NCBI RefSeq assembly: GCF_023197165.1
Contig: NZ_JALPRD010000004.1
Coordinates: 62,001-126,000 of the forward strand
DNA length: 64,000 bases
Source of the DNA: Sphingopyxis sp. MSC1_008
GTDB lineage: Bacteria; Pseudomonadota; Alphaproteobacteria; Sphingomonadales; Sphingomonadaceae
Direction: 5' to 3'
The notes under the pieces are model-generated. The model did not search any database. It had not been told where the DNA came from and saw nothing but the letters and a program-made list of their open reading frames with translations. This document shows, piece by piece, positions 46,523-53,622 of this stretch. Position numbers and translations under genes: made by a program. Each line of letters starts with the position of its first letter. Within the stretch, counting starts at the first letter, position 1.

Positions 46523-46966
46523 CTATTTCGTCTTGCCGGTCCACGCCTCGGGATCGAATCCTTCGAGCGTATCTCCCTTGGTCCCGGCCGCGATTTCCTC
46601 GGCGGTCAGGAATTTGATCGCGACGCCGCCGGCCTTCGTGTTGCCCCAACTCAGCGCGGTAATGTGGCTGTCGCCATATTTGGCACCGATCACGGCGTCC
46701 GCACCCAGCTTCTCGCCGCGCTCCCAGATTTCATCATAGATTTTCTTCTGCGACGGTTCCTTGCTGAAAATTGTCGCCTTGCGCACGCCGGCGGTGACCA
46801 CGCCGACGATCTTGTACGGCTTGTCGGTGATGTCATAGGGGAAAACGGGCACCCCCATTTCCTCGTTGACCATCACATGCGCGACGTCTTTTTTCTTCGC
46901 CATTGCGGGCGCCGAAATGGCCATTGCGGTGATACTCACCGCCGCCAATATCCTTGCATATTTCAT
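46523..46966 (-). CDS. YbjQ-like (heavy-metal-binding domain) exported protein
   Basis: 147 aa. Signal peptide up to about residue 23 (MKYARILAAVSITAMAISAP, cut after AMA). The mature part VVTAGVRKATIFSKEPSQKK, WERGEKLGADAVIGAKYGDS and KAGGVAIKFLTAEE matches the YbjQ fold (DUF74, 'putative heavy-metal-binding'). E. coli YbjQ is a cytosolic decamer, so a signal peptide is notable. Metal binding is only a family name. Convergent with cobT, with a terminator between. Confidence 0.78.
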   Translation of the reverse strand: MKYARILAAVSITAMAISAPAMAKKKDVAHVMVNEEMGVPVFPYDITDKPYKIVGVVTAGVRKATIFSKEPSQKKIYDEIWERGEKLGADAVIGAKYGDSHITALSWGNTKAGGVAIKFLTAEEIAAGTKGDTLEGFDPEAWTGKTK

Positions 46967-47089
46967 CGTCTGCTCCCCCTTGTTGATTGCCGACAATTCT
47001 CTCTCCTTTTCAACCGGGTCAACAAGATTCTGGCTTGGCAACTTCAGCTATTCATGGCCTATCTGACGCGGGGTTGCAGGGGGCAGATA

Positions 47090-47656
47090 ATGGCATTGAT
47101 ATTTGGCGCGGCGATGGCCGTTTTACTTGGCGCATCGGCGCAGTCCGCGGCAGCCGTCGAAACAGGCAATACAGCCGAACCCGTCCCGGCGATCGCCGTC
47201 GAGCCCGCCATCGCTCCGCTCGTCCTGAAACGCGACACGCCCGTCCATTTCATGGTGGTGTCGGAAGTCACGACAAAGACCCACACCCAGGGACACCGGT
47301 TCAGGCTGCGCGTCGACAAGCCGGTTTTCGTCGATGGCGTCCTTGCGCTGCCCGTCGGCACGACCGCGTGGGGCGAAGTGCTCGCCGCAAAGAAGAGCGG
47401 CAACGCCGGCAAGTCGGGATCGCTCGAGGCGCGGCTGCTTTATGTCGATGTCGAGGGGTATCGGGTGCCGATCAGCGGCAACAACGAGGCCAAGGGCGCG
47501 GGCGGCGGCGCCGAGACCGCGCTTGGCATTATTGCGCTGGGGCCGCTCGGCCTGCTCGCCAAGGGCAATAACGCCAAGATCAAGGCCGGCGAGCTGATGA
47601 CCGGCTTTGTCGAGCAGGACACCGCAATCCCGCGTCCGAAACCTGCGGCACCGTGA
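47090..47656 (+). CDS. Secreted protein of unknown function (tandem paralogue 1)
   Basis: 188 aa. The chosen ATG 47090 has AGGGGG at 7 bp and begins a signal peptide (MALIFGAAMAVLLGASAQSA). The mature core VFVDGVLALPVGTTAWGEVL and GSLEARLLYVDVEGYRVPIS parallels the next gene (VVVDGVTAIPADTVVVAQLT and KLDVQLLYAELPGGPLRVSG), so both share one fold. A mid-C-terminal hydrophobic stretch (ALGIIALGPLGLLAKGNN) is also shared. No named family was recognised. It overlaps the next gene's GTG. Confidence 0.75.
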   Translation: MALIFGAAMAVLLGASAQSAAAVETGNTAEPVPAIAVEPAIAPLVLKRDTPVHFMVVSEVTTKTHTQGHRFRLRVDKPVFVDGVLALPVGTTAWGEVLAAKKSGNAGKSGSLEARLLYVDVEGYRVPISGNNEAKGAGGGAETALGIIALGPLGLLAKGNNAKIKAGELMTGFVEQDTAIPRPKPAAP

Positions 47657-48172
47657 AAACGGGTCGCACCCCTGCTGATCGCGATCGGACTGGCGCTGGC
47701 GGGCCCGGCCGCGGCGGAAGAGCCTGCCACCGCCGCCGTGCCGGCGCGCCTGCTGGTGCCGTCGGGCACGCTGATCGACCTTGTCACCCGCGACGCCATC
47801 TCGACGAAGAAGAATGAAAAAGGCGACCTGCTCTATCTGAAGGTCGCGGCGCCCGTGGTCGTCGACGGCGTAACCGCGATCCCCGCAGACACCGTCGTCG
47901 TCGCGCAGTTGACGCGCGCCGAAAAGCGCGGCGCCTTCGGACGGTCGGGTAAGCTCGACGTACAATTGCTCTACGCCGAACTGCCCGGCGGTCCGCTCCG
48001 CGTGAGCGGCACGATCGAAGCGCGCGGCAAGAAGGACGCGGGCGACACCGCGGCGACCGCCGCCGCTTTCCTTGCCCTGCCTTTTCTCCCAACGGGGCGA
48101 AGCGCTGAAATCCCCGCCGGTTCCGAGGTTTCGGGACGCCTCGACCGCGATATATGGATTGACCGGCGCTGA
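47653..48172 (+). CDS. Secreted protein (tandem paralogue 2) with a frameshift between start and signal peptide
   Basis: The C-terminal reading frame is intact from GTG 47738 (144 aa). Upstream in that frame is a perfect signal peptide, KRVAPLLIAIGLALAGPAAA, but no start codon. The expected GTG start (47653, in a GTGA overlap with the previous stop) is one base out of frame: GTGAAAACGGG would read correctly as GTGAAACGGG. Either one A was added in the A4 run at 47656-47659, by mutation or sequencing error, or an unusual start is used. As given, the secreted form is not encoded from a normal start. Confidence 0.6.
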
Positions 48173-48351
48173 CCGGACACACCTGCCCCGCGCAGGGTGA
48201 CAACCCCTTGCCCCCTCGTTACAAACCCTTCCGATGCAGCAGGGACTCGCGGCCTATGACGAGCGCCGCTGCAACGACATGATGCTGAGGGGTCGCCGGC
48301 ATGACTTGGGGCCGCACCGATGGGGTGCGTGGCTGAGGGGGCGATTGTAGC

Positions 48352-49998
48352 ATGAAAAAAGCATCCGACCTGTTCATCGAGTGCCTGGAAGAAGAAGGCG
48401 TCGAGTATATTTTCGGCGTTCCGGGTGAAGAGAATCTCGATTTCCTCGACAGCCTGTCGCGCTCGACCAAGATCAAGTTGATCCTGACGCGCCACGAACA
48501 GGGCGCGGGCTTCATGGCCGCCACTTACGGGCGCCACACCGGCAAGACTGGGGTATGCCTCGCGACGCTCGGCCCCGGCGCGACCAACTTCGTCACCGCC
48601 GCCGCCTATGCGCAGCTTGGCGGCATGCCGATGATGATGATCACCGGCCAGAAACCGATCAAGAAATCGAAGCAGGGCCGTTTCCAGATTCTCGACGTCG
48701 TCGCGATGATGGGGCCGATCACCAAATATACGCACCAGATGGCCTCGTCGGACAATATCCCGAGCCGCGTGCGCGAAGCCTTTCGCCTCGCCGAAGAGGA
48801 AAAGCCCGGCGCAGTGCATATCGAGCTGCCCGAGGATATCGCCGACGAGCATACCGACAGCCTGCCGCTAAAGCGCAGCCACTCACGCCGGCCCACCGCC
48901 GACGTCAAATCGATCCGCGAGGCGGTGAAGGCGCTCGAGGAAGCGACCTCGCCCGTGCTCGTGATCGGCGCGGGAGCGAACCGCACGATGACCGGCCGCA
49001 TGCTGCTGCAATTCATCGAAAAGACCGGCATCCCCTTCCTGACGACGCAGCTCGGCAAGGGCGTGATCGACGAACGGCACCCGAAATTCCTCGGCTGCGC
49101 CGCGCTGTCATCGGGCGATTTCGTCCACCGCGCGGTCGAGGCGTCGGACTGTATCGTCAACCTTGGCCATGACGTGATCGAAAAACCGCCTTTCTTCATG
49201 CAGCGCGGTGGCCCGACCGTCATCCATGTGTCGAGCAAGACCGCCGAAGTCGATCCCGTCTATTTCCCCGACATCGAGGTCATCGGCGATATCGCCAACG
49301 CCGTGTGGCAGATGAAGGAAGATATCGTCCCCAATGGCAGCTGGAAGTTCGATCACCTGCTCGCTTATCGTCAGGGCGAAGTCGACCACACCGCGCCGCT
49401 GGCGAAGGACGAGCGCTTCCCGATCTTCCCGCCGCATCTGGTGCAGTCGGTCCGCGACGCGATGCCCGACGACGGGATCATCTGCCTCGATAACGGCGTC
49501 TACAAGATCTGGTTCGCGCGCGGTTACACCGCTTATCGCCCGAACACCGTGCTGCTCGACAATGCGCTCGCGACGATGGGCGCGGGGCTGCCCAGCGCGA
49601 TGATGTCGGCGATGGTCTATCCGGGGCGCAAGGTCATGGCGATCTGCGGCGACGGCGGCTTCATGATGAACAGCCAGGAGATGGAGACCGCGGTCCGCCT
49701 CGGGCTCAACATCACCGTGCTGATTTTGAACGACAACAGCTATGGCATGATCCGCTGGAAACAGGCGAATATGGGCTTCAAGGATTGGGGGCTGACCTAT
49801 GGCAACCCCGATTTCGTCAAATATGCCGAGGCCTATGGCGCGCACGGGCATCGCGTCGAAAGCGCGGCGCATTTGAAGGAATTGCTGGCGCACACGCTGA
49901 GCACGCCGGGGGTGCATCTGATCGACTGCCCGGTCGATTATTCGGAGAATGACCAGATTTTGAATAACGACATCAAGCGGTTGTCGAAAGAATTGTAG
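48352..49998 (+). CDS. TPP-dependent acetolactate synthase-type large subunit (AlsS/IlvB-like)
   Basis: 548 aa. ThDP-binding family. The cofactor Glu is Glu48 in RHEQGAGFMA. The N-terminal GVPGEENLDFLDSL is typical, GDGGFMMNSQEMETAVRLGL with LNDNSYGM binds Mg-TPP. No regulatory subunit gene follows and no ilvC/ilvN is nearby, which suits a catabolic synthase (AlsS) more than IlvB. An aldehyde dehydrogenase follows 111 bp later on the same strand. Start ATG 48352. Pyruvate decarboxylation-carboligation is inferred from the family. Confidence 0.88.
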   Translation: MKKASDLFIECLEEEGVEYIFGVPGEENLDFLDSLSRSTKIKLILTRHEQGAGFMAATYGRHTGKTGVCLATLGPGATNFVTAAAYAQLGGMPMMMITGQKPIKKSKQGRFQILDVVAMMGPITKYTHQMASSDNIPSRVREAFRLAEEEKPGAVHIELPEDIADEHTDSLPLKRSHSRRPTADVKSIREAVKALEEATSPVLVIGAGANRTMTGRMLLQFIEKTGIPFLTTQLGKGVIDERHPKFLGCAALSSGDFVHRAVEASDCIVNLGHDVIEKPPFFMQRGGPTVIHVSSKTAEVDPVYFPDIEVIGDIANAVWQMKEDIVPNGSWKFDHLLAYRQGEVDHTAPLAKDERFPIFPPHLVQSVRDAMPDDGIICLDNGVYKIWFARGYTAYRPNTVLLDNALATMGAGLPSAMMSAMVYPGRKVMAICGDGGFMMNSQEMETAVRLGLNITVLILNDNSYGMIRWKQANMGFKDWGLTYGNPDFVKYAEAYGAHGHRVESAAHLKELLAHTLSTPGVHLIDCPVDYSENDQILNNDIKRLSKEL

Positions 49999-50011
49999 TC
50001 TTTGGCTTTCT

Positions 50012-50097
50012 GTTCCCCGGCGCAGGCCGGGGCCCAGAGCGTCCTTGCGCCACCGTCGCGCGTTCTAGCCCTGGGCCCCGGCCTGCGCCGGGGAACG
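50012..50097. repeat. Palindromic repeat between the TPP enzyme and aldehyde dehydrogenase genes
   Basis: GTTCCCCGGCGCAGGCCGGG and CCCGGCCTGCGCCGGGGAAC form an almost perfect 25-bp mirror around a 35-bp centre. It is a third palindromic family ('ccggcgcaggccgg') of this genome. As mRNA hairpin it could end or stabilise the upstream transcript. Confidence 0.8.
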
Positions 50098-50109
50098 GAG
50101 AGGTGAAAA

Positions 50110-51543
50110 ATGAAGTTGAAAGACGTCTATCCGCTCTATCTCAACAACAAGGCGGTGCAGCCGAACACCGACCTCGAGGTAATCGACAAGTTCACCGGCG
50201 AGGTCGCGTTCCGCACCGCGCTCGCCACCCCCGATGTGATCGACGAGGCGATCGCCGGGGCCGTGCGCGCAGCCGAGCCGATGGCGAAGCTCGCGAGTTT
50301 CGAGAAGCGCGACGTGCTCACGCATTGCGTCGGGCGCTTTCAGGAGCGGTTTGACGAGCTGGCCTATGCTTTGTGCGTCGAGGCAGGCAAGCCGATCGCC
50401 GACAGCGAGGGTGAGGTCACGCGCCTGATCGACACCTTCCGCATCGCGGCCGAGGAAGCGACGCGCAATTATGGCGAGGTCCAACCGCTCGACATTTCGG
50501 CGCGGGCGAAGGGCTATATGGGGATGTGGAAGCGCGTGCCGATCGGTCCGTGCAGCTTCATCTCGCCATTCAATTTCCCGCTCAACCTCGCCGCACACAA
50601 GATCGCGCCCGCGATTGCGATCGGCTGTCCCTTCGTGATGAAGCCCGCGTCGCTGACTCCATTGGGCGCGATCATCATGGGCGAGGTGCTCGCCGAGTGC
50701 GATATCTTGCCCGAGGGCGCGTTCAGCATATTGCCCGCGACCCGCGCGGGCGCCGACCTGTTCACCACCGACGAGCGGCTCAAACTGCTCTCCTTCACCG
50801 GCTCGCCCGGCGTCGGCTGGGACCTGAAAGCCAAGGCGGGCAAGAAGAAGGTCGTGCTCGAACTCGGCGGCAACGCCGCGGTCGTCGTCGACAAGGACGC
50901 CGACCTCGACCATGCGCTCGCACGCATCATCTTCGGTGGATATTACCAGTCGGGGCAAAGCTGCATTCATGTCCAGCGCGTGATCATCCACGCGGATATC
51001 TACGACACATTCCGCGACATGCTCACCGCGAAGGTCAAGACGCTGAAATCGGGCGATCCGAAGCTGCGCGACACCTTTATCGGCCCGATGATCTCGGAAA
51101 AGGAAGCGCAGCGGCTGAAGGGCTGGATCGACGATGCGGTCGCCGCGGGCGCGACCTTGCTCGCGGGCGGCGGGTGCGAGGGCAATATGCTGGAGGCCGC
51201 GCTGCTCGAAAATGTCCCCGGCGATACCGACGTGGTGCGTGAGGAGGCCTTTGGCCCAGTGGTTATCCTGTCGAAATTCACCGACTGGGAGGCTGCGCTC
51301 GCCGAGGTCAACGACAGCAAGTTCGGGTTGCAGGCGGGGCTGTTCACGCGCGACATCCACAAGGTGCTCGACGCGTGGGATCATCTCGACGTCGGCGGGA
51401 TCGTCGTCAACGATGTGTCGAGTTACCGCGTCGACAACATGCCCTATGGCGGGGTGAAAGACAGCGGGCTCGGCCGCGAGGGTGTGCGCTTTGCCATGGA
51501 AGATATGAGCGAAATCAGGAACCTGGTGATCCGGCGAACCTGA
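50110..51543 (+). CDS. Aldehyde dehydrogenase, NAD(P)-dependent
   Basis: 477 aa. The nucleophile is Cys285 in GQSCIHVQR and the general base is Glu251 in LELGGNAA. ISPFNFPLNLAAHKIAPAI and KPASLTPLG bind the cofactor. It converts an aldehyde to the acid; NAD or NADP use is not settled. The absence of the betaine- or succinate-specific motifs leaves the substrate open. The preceding TPP enzyme may produce a related carbonyl compound, but a pathway is not shown. ATG 50110 with GAGAGG upstream. Confidence 0.94.
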   Translation: MKLKDVYPLYLNNKAVQPNTDLEVIDKFTGEVAFRTALATPDVIDEAIAGAVRAAEPMAKLASFEKRDVLTHCVGRFQERFDELAYALCVEAGKPIADSEGEVTRLIDTFRIAAEEATRNYGEVQPLDISARAKGYMGMWKRVPIGPCSFISPFNFPLNLAAHKIAPAIAIGCPFVMKPASLTPLGAIIMGEVLAECDILPEGAFSILPATRAGADLFTTDERLKLLSFTGSPGVGWDLKAKAGKKKVVLELGGNAAVVVDKDADLDHALARIIFGGYYQSGQSCIHVQRVIIHADIYDTFRDMLTAKVKTLKSGDPKLRDTFIGPMISEKEAQRLKGWIDDAVAAGATLLAGGGCEGNMLEAALLENVPGDTDVVREEAFGPVVILSKFTDWEAALAEVNDSKFGLQAGLFTRDIHKVLDAWDHLDVGGIVVNDVSSYRVDNMPYGGVKDSGLGREGVRFAMEDMSEIRNLVIRRT

Positions 51544-51581
51544 TTGGATCATGGTTAACGTGAGCATGTGTCAAATAGGCA

Positions 51582-51621
51582 ACGTCACAAAGCTGCCGCT
51601 GAACTTTCTTCAAACTGTCGC
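51582..51621 (+). promoter_or_regulatory. Four Pho-box-like half-sites on an 11-bp period
   Basis: Seven-base units start at 51582 (ACGTCAC), 51593 (CTGCCGC), 51604 (CTTTCTT) and 51615 (CTGTCGC), each 11 bp apart. The spacers AAAG, TGAA and CAAA are purine-rich or A-rich. Compared with the PhoB half-site CTGTCA(T/C) they score 5, 5, 5 and 6 of 7. This is the spacing of tandem Pho boxes and lies 74 bp upstream of the plcP-like gene. PhoB binding is inferred. Confidence 0.55.
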
Positions 51622-51694
51622 GGCTTTGATTCGCACGCTGTAACAAATCTCCTGTCTACGCCGGGGGCAGCAAAGGCTGCCTTCGGAGTGTGAC

Positions 51695-52576
51695 ATGGCA
51701 TCGATTTCGACCCTGCCCATCCCCGCCCGCTTTCCCGACCCGTTCACCACCGATCCGCATGTGCCCGAACGATTGATCGGCGAGCGGCGGAGCTATCGCA
51801 CGGTGTGGGTGAGCGACATTCATCTGGGCACGCGCGGGTGCAACGCCGCGATGCTGATCGACTTCTTCGACCATGTCGATTGCGAGACGCTCTACCTCGT
51901 CGGCGACATCATCGACGGCTGGCGACTCAAGAAGCGCCATTTCTGGCCGCCCGAGCATAATGACGTCGTCTGGCGCGTGCTCAAGCGCGCGAAGCGCGGC
52001 ACGCGCGTCGTCTATGTCCCCGGCAATCACGACGAGATGTGCAAGCCGTTCGACGGCTTCGATTTCGGCGGGGTCGAGATCCGCCGCGAAGCGATCCACG
52101 AAACCGCCGACGGCCGCAAGCTGCTCGTCGTCCATGGCGACGAGTTCGACGCTGTGATGCTCGCGCACCGCTGGCTCGCCTTCGTCGGCGACGCTGCCTA
52201 CACTGCGCTGATGAAGTGCAATGTGGTGGTGAACCGCATCCGCAGCGCATTCGGCCTGCCCTATTGGTCGCTGTCGATGGTCGCCAAGCACAAGGTCAAG
52301 AACGCGGTCCAGTTCATCGGCCGCTATGAAGAGGTGGTCGCCCACGCGGCGCGCTCGCGCGGGGTCGATGGCGTGGTATGCGGCCACATCCACAGCGCCG
52401 AGATGCGCGCGATCGAGGGCACCGAATATTACAACGACGGCGACTGGGTCGAAGGCTGCACCGCGCTGGTCGAACATCACGACGGCACGATGGAGATATT
52501 GCACTGGGCCGAAGAGGTCGCGAGCCGCATAGCCCCGACGCCGCTGAAACTGCCCGCTCCGGCGCGCGCTGCATGA
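51695..52576 (+). CDS. plcP: PlcP-like metallophosphoesterase (phospholipid phosphodiesterase; LpxH-like family)
   Basis: 293 aa calcineurin-like phosphoesterase. Metal-site motifs are VSDIHLGTRGCN, GDIIDGW, PGNHDEM, VHGDEFD and GHIHSAEMR. The pattern VGDIIDGWRLKKR and WSLSMVAKHKVKNAVQFI is that of PlcP, which removes phospholipid head groups under phosphate starvation to leave diacylglycerol. Databases often name this family UDP-2,3-diacylglucosamine diphosphatase. Its stop overlaps the glycosyltransferase ATG (ATGA). The pair behind a Pho-box array supports the PlcP role over LpxH. ATG 51695. Confidence 0.78.
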   Translation: MASISTLPIPARFPDPFTTDPHVPERLIGERRSYRTVWVSDIHLGTRGCNAAMLIDFFDHVDCETLYLVGDIIDGWRLKKRHFWPPEHNDVVWRVLKRAKRGTRVVYVPGNHDEMCKPFDGFDFGGVEIRREAIHETADGRKLLVVHGDEFDAVMLAHRWLAFVGDAAYTALMKCNVVVNRIRSAFGLPYWSLSMVAKHKVKNAVQFIGRYEEVVAHAARSRGVDGVVCGHIHSAEMRAIEGTEYYNDGDWVEGCTALVEHHDGTMEILHWAEEVASRIAPTPLKLPAPARAA

Positions 52577-53622
52577 GGATCCTCATCGTCACCGACGCGT
52601 GGGAGCCGCAGGTCAACGGCGTCGTCCGCACGCTGCAGGCGACGATCGGCGAACTGCGCGCCGCGGGGCATGAGGTCGGGGTCGTCTCGCCTGACCTGTT
52701 CCGCTCCTTCCCCTGCCCCTCCTATCCCGAAATCCGGCTCGCGCTGGCGGGCCGACGCAAGGTCGCGCGGCATATTCGCGCCTTCGCGCCGCAAGCGATC
52801 CATATCTCGACCGAAGGCCCGCTCGGCATGGCCGCGCGCCGCTGGTGCCTGAAGAATGGATTCCCCTTCACCACCGCCTATCACACGCGCTTTCCGGAAT
52901 ATGTCGCGGCGCGGTTGCCGGTCTCGCCCGCCTTTGTGTGGCGCTTCATCCGCTGGTTCCACCGCCCGGCGCGGCACATCATGGTCGCGACGCGCAGCCT
53001 GGCGCGCGAACTCGCCGATCAGGGGCTCGTGCAGACGATGATGTGGGAACGCGGGGTCGACCACGAACTGTTCCGCCCCGATCGCGCGCCGCACCCGGCC
53101 TATGCGGGGCTGGCGCGGCCGATCCAGTTGTATGTCGGGCGCGTCGCGGTCGAGAAGAATATCGGCGCCTTCCTCGCGGTCGACCGCCCCGGTACGAAAG
53201 TCATCGTCGGCGAAGGCCCCGCGCTCGCCGAGCTGAAAGCGCAGCATCCGGACGCCTTGTTCCTCGGCAAGCTGGGCGGCGAAGCGCTGGCCTCGGCCTA
53301 TGCGGGGGCCGACGTCTTTGTCTTTCCGAGCCGCACCGACACTTTCGGCCTCGTCATCATCGAGGCGATGAGCTGCGGAACCCCGGTGGCCGCCTATCCG
53401 GTGCCCGGCCCGGGGGACATTGTACGCGACGGCGCAGGCGCGCTCGACGAGGATCTGGGCCGCGCGATCGATATCGCGCTCGCGTGTAACCGCACCGACG
53501 CCGAAGCGCTCGGCGCGCGGTACAGTTGGGCGAGCTGCACCGCGCAGTTCGAGAAGGCGCTGACCTTTGTGCCTACCGAAGAGCCGCGCGAAGCGATCAC
53601 CGGCGCGCGCATCGCCGCCTAG
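52573..53622 (+). CDS. agt: Agt-like family 4 glycosyltransferase
   Basis: 349 aa GT-B glycosyltransferase. The N-terminus MRILIVTDAWEPQVNGVVRT binds the acceptor or nucleotide sugar; later HTRFPEYVAARLPV, GRVAVEKNI, FPSRTDTFGLVIIEAMSCG (E-x7-E retaining motif) and PVPGPGDIV. It fits Agt, which adds hexose or glucuronic acid to diacylglycerol to make phosphorus-free glycolipids. ATG 52573 overlaps the plcP stop by 4 bp. The stop shares a CTAG with the convergent TonB receptor. If not Agt, it would be a general GT4 mannosyltransferase. Confidence 0.78.
   Translation: MRILIVTDAWEPQVNGVVRTLQATIGELRAAGHEVGVVSPDLFRSFPCPSYPEIRLALAGRRKVARHIRAFAPQAIHISTEGPLGMAARRWCLKNGFPFTTAYHTRFPEYVAARLPVSPAFVWRFIRWFHRPARHIMVATRSLARELADQGLVQTMMWERGVDHELFRPDRAPHPAYAGLARPIQLYVGRVAVEKNIGAFLAVDRPGTKVIVGEGPALAELKAQHPDALFLGKLGGEALASAYAGADVFVFPSRTDTFGLVIIEAMSCGTPVAAYPVPGPGDIVRDGAGALDEDLGRAIDIALACNRTDAEALGARYSWASCTAQFEKALTFVPTEEPREAITGARIAA

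Noticed and set aside
51695..52576. Naming the phosphoesterase LpxH
   Set aside because: The ATGA-coupled glycosyltransferase and the Pho-like array fit PlcP-Agt better, and motif style around WSLSMVAKHKVKNAV matches PlcP. Phylogeny is needed to be sure.
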